Positions 32,882-41,463 of a stretch of DNA of 64,000 nucleotides are shown here, piece by piece; position 1 is the first letter of the stretch; every line of letters starts with the position of its first letter. Made by a program: the position numbers and the translations under genes. Source of the stretch: Pelolinea submarina (GTDB taxonomy: Bacteria; Chloroflexota; Anaerolineae; Anaerolineales; Anaerolineaceae); assembly GCF_003966975.1 (NCBI RefSeq), contig NZ_AP018437.1:1984001-2048000 (forward strand), given 5' to 3'. The notes beneath the pieces were generated by a model. That model had not been told where the DNA came from. It worked only from the letters and a program-made list of their open reading frames with translations, and did not search any database.

Positions 32882-34564
32882 GTGGATAATTTCTCCACGC
32901 GCTTGCTGCGTCTTTCTCAGGAAAACCCAAGCAAGACGATTCTGAACGTGCTCCAAACCGGGCAGGATGATATTCAACTGACTTACCGGGATTTGGTGCA
33001 AGGCGCCGGAAAATATACCGCGGCGCTTGTGCATCAAAATATCGAACCGGGTGAAGTGGTTATTTTGATCCTTCAACAGAGCGTCGACCTGTTCCTGTCA
33101 TATTTCGGTACTATCTTGAATGGATCAGTCCCCTCCATCATGCCTTTCTTGACCGAGAAATTATTGCCTGAGAAATATCGCAAAGACCTGGTTTCTTTGA
33201 TCGAAATAACCAGACCTTCTGCCATCATCACCTATAAAGAATTTGCCGGTGAACTGGAAGTAATCAGGCAGGAAAATTCATTTATTAAAACAGTGCTTTA
33301 TGTGGAAGACATCCGCGATCTTCCGGAAGAACAGAGCATAGAATATCGAGGATTGCAGTGTAAAGAAGAAAATGTCGTGCTGCTGCAGCACTCATCCGGA
33401 ACCACTGGCCTTCAGAAGGGCGTGGCGCTTTCCCATCAGGCAGTTTTTAACCAATTGGACATATATACCCAAAAATTGCAGATCAACGCACAGGATGTGA
33501 TTGTCAGCTGGTTGCCGCTTTATCACGACATGGGCTTGATTGCATGTTTCATCATGCCCGTTTTGTACAATATTCCTCTGGTAATTATGTCGCCCTTCGA
33601 TTGGGTGCGGGCGCCGTACCGGCTTTTTCAAGCGATCACCGGTTATAAAGGAACGCTGTGCTGGCTGCCAAATTTTGCGTACAATTTTTGTGCGCAAAAA
33701 ATTCGGCCTTCGGATTTAGAAGGTGTTGACCTCTCCAGTCTGCGGGCAGTGACAAACTGCTCCGAACCCATGCGCTTTGCCAGCCACCAGCTATTCCTGG
33801 ACCGCTTCAAACCCTATGGGCTGCGGGATACCGCCATTGCTACCTGTTATGCCATGGCGGAAAATGTCTTCGCGGTAACGCAGGACGGCATCGAGAAACC
33901 CGTTACCTATGACGAGATTGACCTGGAAATTTTACAAAAAGATAAACTGGCGCAAAAAGCTTCTGCCGGAGAACGCAGTGTAATCATGGTCTCTGCCGGG
34001 AAACCATTGGAAAATACCAGCGTGCGGATTGTAGATGAGCAGGGTAATGAGCTGCCGGAGCGGCATTTGGGAGAAATTGTGCTGCAAAGTAACTGCATGC
34101 TGACAGGATACTATCACCGTGAAGACGCCACGCAGAAGGCCATGCTCGCTGGCTGGTTCAAAACCGGCGATTTGGGTTACCTGGCGGATGGCGAACTGTA
34201 TATCAGCGGGCGCAAAAAAGACCTAATCATTGTGGGTGGTAAGAATGTTTACCCGCAGGATATTGAAAGCGTCGTCAATGAAATTGAAGGTGTGCACCCC
34301 GGACGAAACGTCGCTTTTGGCGTTTTTAACGAGGAGCGCGGCACGGAAGAAGTGATTGTCATTGCGGAATTGGAACCCGGTTATGAAGACCAGAGCCAGC
34401 CAATCAGCGGCCGCATCCGGCAGCAGGTTACGCAAAGCACTGCGGTTGCTTTACGTCAAGTCTATCTGGTCAACGGATTTTGGTTAATCAAGACCAGCAG
34501 CGGTAAAATAGCCAGAGCAGCAAATAAAGAAAAATATCTGGCAGAATTAGCACAGACAAAATAA
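32882..34564 (+). CDS. Acyl-AMP ligase, FAAL-like (adenylation enzyme charging the adjacent ACP)
   Basis: The 560-residue protein has the ANL core: LLQHSSGTTGLQKGVALSHQA (P-loop, about 163-180), SWLPLYHDMGLIACF, which is typical of fatty acyl-AMP ligases, ATCYAMAEN, KTGDLGYLADGELYISGRKKD and a C-terminal catalytic Lys in KTSSGKIAR. It should activate a carboxylic acid as acyl-AMP and load it on the ACP. DltA-type D-alanine ligases lack the FAAL-like SWLPLYHDMGL stretch, so the acid here is more likely an acyl or fatty acid than D-alanine. Start is GTG 32882, directly after the ACP stop codon. Confidence 0.9.
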   Translation: MDNFSTRLLRLSQENPSKTILNVLQTGQDDIQLTYRDLVQGAGKYTAALVHQNIEPGEVVILILQQSVDLFLSYFGTILNGSVPSIMPFLTEKLLPEKYRKDLVSLIEITRPSAIITYKEFAGELEVIRQENSFIKTVLYVEDIRDLPEEQSIEYRGLQCKEENVVLLQHSSGTTGLQKGVALSHQAVFNQLDIYTQKLQINAQDVIVSWLPLYHDMGLIACFIMPVLYNIPLVIMSPFDWVRAPYRLFQAITGYKGTLCWLPNFAYNFCAQKIRPSDLEGVDLSSLRAVTNCSEPMRFASHQLFLDRFKPYGLRDTAIATCYAMAENVFAVTQDGIEKPVTYDEIDLEILQKDKLAQKASAGERSVIMVSAGKPLENTSVRIVDEQGNELPERHLGEIVLQSNCMLTGYYHREDATQKAMLAGWFKTGDLGYLADGELYISGRKKDLIIVGGKNVYPQDIESVVNEIEGVHPGRNVAFGVFNEERGTEEVIVIAELEPGYEDQSQPISGRIRQQVTQSTAVALRQVYLVNGFWLIKTSSGKIARAANKEKYLAELAQTK

Positions 34565-34569
34565 AAAAA

Positions 34570-35838
34570 ATGTTCGCCGAAATTAAGAAAGTTACCCAGT
34601 ACCTGCTGACCGACAAGAAATATATCGATCTTCGCAAGAGGATCCTGTTTACTTTCCTGGCTTTTCTCGTACTCATTCTTATTGATCGGTTTGCGCTGCC
34701 ACGACTGGCCAGCCAAAATGAATTTTACGTTTCTTTGGCACGTACCCGTATCGTTTTTCAGGGAAACCTGAGTGCTTACGAAAATGAGGTAAACCGCAGT
34801 TCGGAAAATGTGAAAGCCTTGGGTATAACACTTGGTGAAATTAAGCAATTCAATTTGCCCATGTATTCACTCTTGTTCTACCTGCCTTACATTTACATCC
34901 CGGATTTTCATTGGGCACTGGCTTTATGGCTGGCAACCAATCAAATTCTATGCTATTTCACCTTCAGTCTGCTTTTGGATATTTTCAAAGTGAAGTTGGA
35001 AGAGAAATATAAAATTGCGGGCGCTTTGGCACTTTTAATATCTTATTTCTCATTACTCAACATACTCAATACGAACCTCTCCATGCTGCAGATCTTCCTG
35101 CTGATGGCTGCTTTTTATAAGGTTGTCAGCAAGGAGTATGTTTTTTCCGGAATATTATTCGGCCTAGCTACCTTTAATCCTTTTGCGTTATTTATACCGA
35201 TGGCCATGTTTTTCACATTGAATTTTCAACAAAATCGCGGCGTGGTTAATTTATGGATGGCGATTACTGTCGGATTGTTATCCATGGCCCTGGTGATATT
35301 TGATATGCGCTGGGTGCTTGAAATGGTGAAAGTATGGCTATTGAAAGCGGATTTCTACCCGCTAATCAGCTATAGAAAATATATCGCAGGCGTCTTCCCA
35401 AATATTGACAGTAATCTGGTTACACTGCTGCCCTTGATAATCTTTTTCTGGCTTGTCTATGAATGGCTGCGCAATCCAAAAGAAAACTCGGCCCAGGAAT
35501 TTTGGCTCCTTTCATTGGCATTTACTGTAAACCCGCTGATCAATATGTGGGACAGTTTTTATGCGACTATTGGATATATGGTCGTATTCGTGTACACAAT
35601 CAGCCTGTGGTATGAACGCTCAACCTCAAAATTCCGGATTTTTATTGCGGGGTTGTATGGGCTGGTCTTGCTTATTTTACCGATCATCCAGATGCTGGTT
35701 CAAAAACAAGTTCTCACCAGCCACGACTTATACAGCTACAACCTGTTTGTGACATTCTTGCTGTTGTTTAATCTTTACTGGGTGCGTTTGTGGGTAATGA
35801 ACCCCTATTATTATGTCAATAAACTGGACGAGCCCTAA
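34570..35838 (+). CDS. Polytopic membrane protein, possible GT87-type glycosyltransferase
   Basis: The 422-residue protein has about 10-11 membrane spans and the look of DUF2029/GT87 polyprenyl-phosphate-dependent glycosyltransferases. There is a large first outside loop (about 48-95) with acidic residues (YENEVNRSSENVKALG), an LPMYSLLFYLPYIYIPDFHWALALW region and FNPFALFIPMAMFF. Motifs of the family are weak, so this is tentative. It lies five bases after the ligase gene in the same operon, so it may build or modify the polymer that is acylated. Confidence 0.6.
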   Translation: MFAEIKKVTQYLLTDKKYIDLRKRILFTFLAFLVLILIDRFALPRLASQNEFYVSLARTRIVFQGNLSAYENEVNRSSENVKALGITLGEIKQFNLPMYSLLFYLPYIYIPDFHWALALWLATNQILCYFTFSLLLDIFKVKLEEKYKIAGALALLISYFSLLNILNTNLSMLQIFLLMAAFYKVVSKEYVFSGILFGLATFNPFALFIPMAMFFTLNFQQNRGVVNLWMAITVGLLSMALVIFDMRWVLEMVKVWLLKADFYPLISYRKYIAGVFPNIDSNLVTLLPLIIFFWLVYEWLRNPKENSAQEFWLLSLAFTVNPLINMWDSFYATIGYMVVFVYTISLWYERSTSKFRIFIAGLYGLVLLILPIIQMLVQKQVLTSHDLYSYNLFVTFLLLFNLYWVRLWVMNPYYYVNKLDEP

Positions 35839-35847
35839 AGAGAATAA

Positions 35848-36462
35848 ATGAATTTTTGCGAAAAATTACAGCAATTGCGGAAACAAAAGGGACTGACGCA
35901 GGAGCAGTTGGCTGAAAAAATGTTCGTTTCCAGAACTGCGATTTCCAAATGGGAAAGTGGCAAAGGATATCCCAATCTGGATTCCCTGAAGGATCTGTCC
36001 GAGATATTTTCCGTCTCAATTGACGATTTATTGTCAAGTGAGGAATTGATCTCGCTTGCTGAAACTGAAAACCGGGCGAATATCAGCAATACACTGAGGA
36101 TTGTCTTTGGAATTTTGGACGTAATGGCTCTGATATTTATTTTTCTCCCGTTTTATGGTCAGAAACAGAATGGGTTTATCCAGTTAGTCAATCTGTTTGC
36201 ATTCCAGGATACCGCTAACTTTATTCGGGCAGCGTATTTTTCAGTGCTGATCTTGATGGCATTAGTCGGTGTGGCTGAGCTGGTCATTCGAAATGAAGAA
36301 AATATTAGGATTTTAAAAAATGGCAGGGTATTATCGATTTGCTTACAAACGATTGCGATAATGGTATTCATTCTTACACAGCAGCCCTACGTTACATTTC
36401 TGTTATTTGCGTTTATGATGATTAAGGTAGTTTTGTTGATAAAAAGTTACCGCTTGCATTAA
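35848..36462 (+). CDS. XRE-type transcriptional regulator with C-terminal membrane spans
   Basis: The 204-residue protein has an N-terminal Cro/CI helix-turn-helix (LRKQKGLTQEQLAEKMFVSRTAISKWESGKGYPN, about 9-42, with conserved W-E-x-G). It is followed by a linker and three or four hydrophobic spans (about 75-200). Membrane-bound XRE regulators of this form sense envelope or small-molecule signals. It lies nine bases after the membrane-protein gene and just before a terminator, so it could regulate the operon it ends. Confidence 0.87.
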   Translation: MNFCEKLQQLRKQKGLTQEQLAEKMFVSRTAISKWESGKGYPNLDSLKDLSEIFSVSIDDLLSSEELISLAETENRANISNTLRIVFGILDVMALIFIFLPFYGQKQNGFIQLVNLFAFQDTANFIRAAYFSVLILMALVGVAELVIRNEENIRILKNGRVLSICLQTIAIMVFILTQQPYVTFLLFAFMMIKVVLLIKSYRLH

Positions 36463-36488
36463 CTAAATATTCCCAAAATTGAATAGAG

Positions 36489-36520
36489 AGCTCTGACACG
36501 GAAAGTGTCAGAGCTTTTTT
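36489..36520 (+). terminator. Rho-independent terminator ending the Dlt-like operon
   Basis: A perfect 11-bp stem AGCTCTGACAC / GTGTCAGAGCT with a 5-base loop is followed by TTTTTT. Confidence 0.93.
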
Positions 36521-36698
36521 CATAATGTGACGAATCGTTTCTTGAAAAACATATGACCCAACCGGATAATGACTGGGCGAGTGGAGAAAAGCCTTCTCGT
36601 AAAAATATCGTGAAAACGAATTGGATGTTGATGCAATTTAGAGATTTTATTCTGGATGCTCCTTCGCCGTTTTCTAAAATTTGAAAGGTGAATTAATA

Positions 36699-37517
36699 AT
36701 GAATATCGTTGAAATATTGAAAGTAGTCTTATTGGGTGTTGTGGAGGGTGTAACGGAATGGCTTCCAATCAGCAGTACAGGTCACATGCTGCTGGTCGAT
36801 GAATTTATTTCGCTTGACATGAGCGAGGCATTTAAAGAGATGTTTTTTGTCGTGATCCAGTTTGGAGCAATATTGGCGGCCCTAATCATATTTTGGAGAA
36901 AATTAAACCCAATTCAAAGAAGAGGATCACTGGGTCTTAACAAGAGTGCGATTATGATCTGTCTCAAGGTTGCGGTGGCGTGTATTCCGACAGGGATTCT
37001 GGGCTTTTTATTGGACGATTACCTGGAAGAACATTTTGGAACTCCGTTAACCATTGCCATTATGTTGATCGTTTATGGGATTGCTTTTATCCTGGTGGAG
37101 GATTGGAATAAAAAGCGGTCGCCGAGCGTGGACACAGTCACAGATATTCATTATGGGATGGCTTTCCTGCTCGGAACTTTCCAGTCGCTGGCAATGATCC
37201 CGGGCACTTCCCGGTCAGGTGCTACCATTTTAGGCGCGTTGCTGCTCGGGATTTCCAGGGAGGCGGCGGTGGAATTTTCTTTCTTTCTGGTTATTCCCAC
37301 CATGTTGGGAGCAAGTTTATATAAATTGGCTAAATTTGGCTTAGCGTTTTCAAACGCCGAGGTTATCGCATTGGCGGTGGGCATGGCAGTGGCATTCATT
37401 GTGTCATTGGTAGTAATCCGCTTGTTGATAAAATACGTCAGGTACCATGATTTCAAGGTGTTCGGTTGGTATAGAATTTTGCTGGGAAGTATCATCCTGG
37501 CATTATTCGCTCTGTGA
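36699..37517 (+). CDS. uppP: Undecaprenyl-diphosphatase
   Basis: The 272-residue protein has about seven or eight membrane spans and the BacA motifs GVVEGVTEWLPISSTGHMLL and MIPGTSRSGATI. It dephosphorylates undecaprenyl diphosphate to recycle the lipid carrier for cell-wall and surface polymers. I start at ATG 36699 (AAAGGTG eight bases upstream) rather than at the in-frame TTG 36681. It sits between two terminated units and is probably transcribed alone. Confidence 0.96.
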   Translation: MNIVEILKVVLLGVVEGVTEWLPISSTGHMLLVDEFISLDMSEAFKEMFFVVIQFGAILAALIIFWRKLNPIQRRGSLGLNKSAIMICLKVAVACIPTGILGFLLDDYLEEHFGTPLTIAIMLIVYGIAFILVEDWNKKRSPSVDTVTDIHYGMAFLLGTFQSLAMIPGTSRSGATILGALLLGISREAAVEFSFFLVIPTMLGASLYKLAKFGLAFSNAEVIALAVGMAVAFIVSLVVIRLLIKYVRYHDFKVFGWYRILLGSIILALFAL

Positions 37518-37674
37518 ACAGCCCGAAAAGGATATGTATTATGAGAAGGGATAAGAATTACTCTTCTGATGGCTTTCGGAAAGAAAAAATTGTTGGATTT
37601 GTGCAATCTTTACGGGCCTTTGTGCTATACTTCTCACGATTTTTTTAAACGATATTGCATTATAGGAGGCATTT

Positions 37675-38844
37675 ATGACGAAGACTATTGGTGTACTTAC
37701 CGGGGGAGGCGATGTTCCTGGCCTGAACCTGGCTATTAAAGCGGTTGCGCTTGGCGCAATGGAGGAAGGCTATAAGGTTTATGGTATCCGACGCGGTTGG
37801 ATGGGCCTGCTACATTATGACTTTGATGAACCTTCCACCCATGATTACTACATTAGTGAACTGGATTACCCGACTGTACGCAAAATCGATCGCACTGGCG
37901 GTACTTTCCTGCATACATCACGCACTAACCCGCAAAAAGTACGTGCCAAAGACATTCCTGATTTCCTGGTGAATTCAGCCTATGGCAAGAAGATTGATGA
38001 GAACGGAACCATGGATTATACCGACTATGTCCTCAAGGTATTATCCGAATTAGGCATTGACGCCCTGGCGGCCATTGGCGGCGATGACACGCTGTCTTTC
38101 GCAGCCCGCCTGCATAAAGAAGGTTTCCCCACCGTAGGCATCCCCAAAACCATGGACAATGACGTTTATGGTACAGATTACTGCATTGGTTTTTCAACCG
38201 CTGTCACCCGCGCCGTCAATCTGATTACCGATATGCGCACCTCGGTAGGTTCGCACGAACGCATCGGTGTGGTGGAATTGTTTGGCCGCAACTCCGGCGA
38301 AACCAGCCTGATTACCGCTTTATTGGCGCATGTGGACCGCGCAGTAATTTCCGAAGTACCTTTTGATATTGATAAATTGGCGGATTTCCTGATGGATGAC
38401 AAACGCCGTAATCCATCCAATTACGCCATCATGACCGTTTCCGAAGGTGCAACGTACAAGGGACGTGACATTGTGGAAACCGGTGAAGAGGATGCTTTCG
38501 GTCATAAAAAACTGGGCGGTATCGGCCAGATGATCTCCGAAGACATCAAGCGCATTACCAAGACCAACACGATGTTCCAGCAGCTGGCTTATGTCATTCG
38601 CTCCGGCCCGCCGGATTCTCTGGATCGTATGGTCGGCATGGCTTACGGCCAGATGGCGCTCGAATTGATCAAGGCCAACGACACCGGTAAATTGGTGGGT
38701 TTGCAGGGCGGTAAATACACTGCCGTACCGATGGAATCGGTTATTTCCGGGAAGAAATACGCGGATATTGGTTCATACTACGATAAGGAAAATTATCTGC
38801 CGAAGGTAAAATCCTTCCTCGGTCATCCCATGTTCCTGACCTAA
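37675..38844 (+). CDS. pfp: 6-phosphofructokinase, pyrophosphate-dependent type
   Basis: The 389-residue protein has the PFK fold: VLTGGGDVPGLNLAI (8-22), AAIGGDDTLSFA (133-143) and GIPKTMDNDVYGTDY (155-169). The two residues that mark the phosphoryl donor are Asp 138 (after GGD; Gly in ATP enzymes) and Lys 158 (PKT; Gly in ATP enzymes). Both indicate use of pyrophosphate. It phosphorylates fructose-6-phosphate reversibly in glycolysis. AGGAGG precedes the ATG and a terminator follows, so it is a single-gene unit. Donor use is inferred from the two residues, not proven. Confidence 0.92.
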   Translation: MTKTIGVLTGGGDVPGLNLAIKAVALGAMEEGYKVYGIRRGWMGLLHYDFDEPSTHDYYISELDYPTVRKIDRTGGTFLHTSRTNPQKVRAKDIPDFLVNSAYGKKIDENGTMDYTDYVLKVLSELGIDALAAIGGDDTLSFAARLHKEGFPTVGIPKTMDNDVYGTDYCIGFSTAVTRAVNLITDMRTSVGSHERIGVVELFGRNSGETSLITALLAHVDRAVISEVPFDIDKLADFLMDDKRRNPSNYAIMTVSEGATYKGRDIVETGEEDAFGHKKLGGIGQMISEDIKRITKTNTMFQQLAYVIRSGPPDSLDRMVGMAYGQMALELIKANDTGKLVGLQGGKYTAVPMESVISGKKYADIGSYYDKENYLPKVKSFLGHPMFLT

Positions 38845-38864
38845 AATCATTATTGAAAGATGAG

Positions 38865-38897
38865 GAGGCAGTGGAATTCCTCCATTGCCTCTTTTTT
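38865..38897 (+). terminator. Rho-independent terminator after pfp
   Basis: GAGGCAGTGGA / TCCATTGCCTC (38865-38875 and 38881-38891; one G-T pair) with a 5-base loop is followed by TTTTTT. Confidence 0.9.
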
Positions 38898-38939
38898 GTT
38901 GGCAGGGCCGGTATAATCGTTAAACAGAAGGGAGCAGCC

Positions 38940-39440
38940 TTGGAAGATTACAACATCAATATTATCCGACAGCGTTACCAGATGGTTCCCCGCACGTTGA
39001 TCTTCATCCAGAAAGGGGATGACCTTCTCATGCTTTCAAAAGTCAAATCAACCTCGTTTGGTTTTGGCAAGATTAACGGCGTGGGTGGTCACATGGAGCA
39101 GAGCGAAGAGCCATTTGAAGCCGCCCGCCGGGAAATTCTGGAAGAGACCGGATTGGAAGTTCGGCAGCTTGACCTGGCAGCCATACTTTTTATCGACATC
39201 CACGATACACCGGGGATAGAGGTTTTTGTATTCAAAGGTCAATATTCCTCCGGCGAGGTCAGAGATTCCGAAGAAGGCCATTTGGAATGGATGTCGCGCG
39301 AAGCAATTGACCAATACGAAAAGAAAGTAAAGGATTTACCTTTTCTCATAAAAGTAATTGATGAGCATAAGGCAAACACACCGCCTGCCATGATCAAATA
39401 CCTATATGATGAAAACGGAGAGATGCGTATAGTTTACTAG
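38940..39440 (+). CDS. Nudix hydrolase (8-oxo-dGTPase/MutT-like)
   Basis: With TTG 38940 as start the product has 166 residues. It contains the Nudix box GHMEQSEEPFEAARREILEETG (about 46-67, key residues Gly, Glu, Arg-Glu, Glu-Glu-x-Gly) and FGKINGVGG before it, which resembles 8-oxo-dGTP diphosphatases. The frame is open back to 38853, but that part covers the pfp terminator and a TATAAT at 38912-38917. AAGGGAG lies five bases before the TTG. It should clean oxidised nucleotides or another nucleoside diphosphate. It ends one base before the convergent rsmD gene. Confidence 0.85.
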   Translation: MEDYNINIIRQRYQMVPRTLIFIQKGDDLLMLSKVKSTSFGFGKINGVGGHMEQSEEPFEAARREILEETGLEVRQLDLAAILFIDIHDTPGIEVFVFKGQYSSGEVRDSEEGHLEWMSREAIDQYEKKVKDLPFLIKVIDEHKANTPPAMIKYLYDENGEMRIVY

Positions 39441-39441
39441 C

Positions 39442-39996
39442 TTAACGGGAATAGAATTTCAGGATTGTGCTGCCGTAGCGCCGGTTGTCAAACTCTTTGA
39501 AATTTTCAAGTGGCACAGGTTCATCCTCGACCGGATCGATCTGAACGATAATCCAACCGTCTTCAACTAATAAATGCGCTTCCTGGTCCAGCTGCACCAG
39601 GGCGTCTTTCCACATGCCGTGGTATTGCGGGGGAGCGATAAAAATATAATCAAATTGCAGTTCTTTTTCCTGGTGAAGGTATTTAAAAGCATCCGCTTTC
39701 AACAGGCGTGCATTTCCCTCACAGCCGGCTTTGTCAATATTTTCTTTCAGGATGGCGTAAGCTTTATTGTTGAGTTCAATGAACTGCGCCAGTTCCGCGC
39801 CGCGGCTGAGGGCTTCGAGCCCGACACTTCCTGAACCTCCAAACAAATCCAGAAAAATCGCACCCTGAATGTCCGTTCCGATAATGTTGAACAATGCCTC
39901 TTTGACGCGGTCGGTGATGGGACGCGTAATAGTACCCGGCAAGGTCTTTAGGCGCATGCCGCGCATTTTTCCGGAAATAATTCGGGGATTACCCAT
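39442..39996 (-). CDS. rsmD: 16S rRNA (guanine(966)-N2)-methyltransferase
   Basis: The 184-residue protein has the RsmD N-terminus PRIISGKMRGMRL, TRPITDRVKEALFNIIG, the SAM-binding FLDLFGGSGSVGLEALSRGA and the motif IV position reading IAPPQYHGMW. Most RsmDs have DPPY there; the APPQY form is a mild divergence that I think recurs in this phylum. It methylates G966 of 16S rRNA during 30S assembly. It lies four bases after the UROD-family gene on the same strand. Confidence 0.93.
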   Translation of the reverse strand: MGNPRIISGKMRGMRLKTLPGTITRPITDRVKEALFNIIGTDIQGAIFLDLFGGSGSVGLEALSRGAELAQFIELNNKAYAILKENIDKAGCEGNARLLKADAFKYLHQEKELQFDYIFIAPPQYHGMWKDALVQLDQEAHLLVEDGWIIVQIDPVEDEPVPLENFKEFDNRRYGSTILKFYSR

Positions 39997-40000
39997 GACT

Positions 40001-41002
40001 TTAATTTAATTGAATTGAACGTACGTGATCCACGGCGGTTTTGATGTTGCCGTAAGGTGTGGTTTGCATCATCACACAACCAGTACCCAGGATAAAACCC
40101 TCTCCATTGGTCTGGCGCACCGCGTCATCAATTTCCGCTTTAATCAAACGCCCATCTCCCAACAGCATGGTCTCGATGCGGCCTAAACCGCCGCAGACAA
40201 CTTTGTTGAACTGCTTTTTACCGTCTGCTAGATTGGGCAGCGTATCGCGATCGTGCCAGTTGAATATCTGCAGGGGATAATCTTTTACGGCATCGGCCAT
40301 GATAGCGGTACCGTGGATGTGCAGCATGTTCAACCAGAATTCTTCCATGATAGGGAACAAACGCTTGTCGTACGATTTGGCAAATTCATCGAATTCCGTA
40401 GCGGAAAGCACATTATAGGAAGCGTGCTGGACGGCAAAGAAAATTCCATCGATACCTGATTGTTTACAGGCTTCAATAAAATTTGCGGTGGTTTCAGTGA
40501 TTACTTCCAATCCGGCTTTCAGTGAGTCCGGATTGAAGCGCATTTCAGCGGCCAGGTTGGCTTTGCCGATCAGGTTCTTGGCTTGCGATAAAGGGCTGAA
40601 AATGGTTTGGATGAGGGGCACTTCCGCGCCGATTGTGTCGCGTACAATTTTCAGGCATTCCAGTTGACGGCCTAGTGCACCTTTATGCGGGTCGAGTTTC
40701 TTGAGTTTCTTCCAGTCGTCAGTTGAGTGAATGACGGTGTCCAGATAGTCCCGTGTGCCTTCCGGGTTGCCGCGCCATTCATCCTGAATACCCCAATCTT
40801 CCAAGCAGAAGCTGGACGAGGGGGAGATTTTAACCAGGTCAAAATTGAAAGTTTGCTGGAAGCTGATGGTGGCGGCTGCTAATTTATGCGCGTCCTGATC
40901 GTCCACAGGAAAATGATGCCACAATGCAACCGGGATTTGATCGACTTTTTCCCCATGGATCAGCGCTTCCATGCGCTCACGCGCACTGCGGATTTGGGTC
41001 AT
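40001..41002 (-). CDS. Uroporphyrinogen decarboxylase-family protein
   Basis: The 333-residue protein has the TIM-barrel UROD family character: RSARERMEALIHGEKVDQIPVALW at the N-terminus, FDLVKISPSSSF, PLIQTIFSPLSQA, GIDGIFFAVQHASYN and a C-terminal GFILGTGCVMMQTTPYGNIKTAV. It lacks the typical RQAGR segment of true HemE, so it is more likely a corrinoid- or methyl-transfer relative such as MtaA. Substrate unknown. It overlaps the upstream gtrA-like gene by four bases. Confidence 0.85.
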   Translation of the reverse strand: MTQIRSARERMEALIHGEKVDQIPVALWHHFPVDDQDAHKLAAATISFQQTFNFDLVKISPSSSFCLEDWGIQDEWRGNPEGTRDYLDTVIHSTDDWKKLKKLDPHKGALGRQLECLKIVRDTIGAEVPLIQTIFSPLSQAKNLIGKANLAAEMRFNPDSLKAGLEVITETTANFIEACKQSGIDGIFFAVQHASYNVLSATEFDEFAKSYDKRLFPIMEEFWLNMLHIHGTAIMADAVKDYPLQIFNWHDRDTLPNLADGKKQFNKVVCGGLGRIETMLLGDGRLIKAEIDDAVRQTNGEGFILGTGCVMMQTTPYGNIKTAVDHVRSIQLN

Positions 41003-41463
41003 TTGGCTGCCTCCTTGATCCCCTTATAAGTCCATAATTTATTGGCAAAATAGTTCCAGAAAAGCACAATCACAATCACAATCGCCAGGGCGAGATTGTG
41101 CCCAATCACTTCGGGAGTGATTTTAATTTGAGCGAAATATACTTCGCTCAAATGGATGAGCGGATTTTCAATTTTGGAAAAGATGATGGTGCGGATGATC
41201 AGCCCGATCAGGCTGACAATTCCAAACTTACCAAACTGTTCAGAAAAAGGAAAATCTTTTGATTCCGGGTAAGTCCAATGGCGATTCCAGAAGAAATTGT
41301 TGAACACAGCCACAATAAAAGAAACAACACTGGATGGAACGGTTGGAAAACCTAATATGCTGGATAGAAGGTTAAAAATGAAGAAATCTACTACAGTGCC
41401 GCTGATGCCTACAATTGAAAATTTGATAAATCGCTTTGTGTCGGAGGTATTGTTAGAGGTCAT
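40999..41463 (-). CDS. GtrA family membrane protein
   Basis: The 154-residue protein has four membrane spans and the GtrA pattern: [22 protein letters not shown] at the start, [18 protein letters not shown] in the middle and [11 protein letters not shown] at the end. GtrA proteins are thought to help flip polyprenyl-linked sugars in glycan decoration. It overlaps the upstream sugar epimerase gene by 11 bases, which fits a glycan pathway, and overlaps the UROD-family gene downstream. Confidence 0.9.
   Translation of the reverse strand: MTSNNTSDTKRFIKFSIVGISGTVVDFFIFNLLSSILGFPTVPSSVVSFIVAVFNNFFWNRHWTYPESKDFPFSEQFGKFGIVSLIGLIIRTIIFSKIENPLIHLSEVYFAQIKITPEVIGHNLALAIVIVIVLFWNYFANKLWTYKGIKEAAK

Noticed and set aside
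38853..38939. 29-codon N-terminal extension of the Nudix gene
   Set aside because: It covers the pfp terminator and a TATAAT box; a well-placed AAGGGAG favours TTG 38940.
39442..39996. RsmD reported as inactive because motif IV reads APPQY rather than DPPY
   Set aside because: The rest of the enzyme is intact and this variant seems to recur in related proteins, so loss of activity is not supported.
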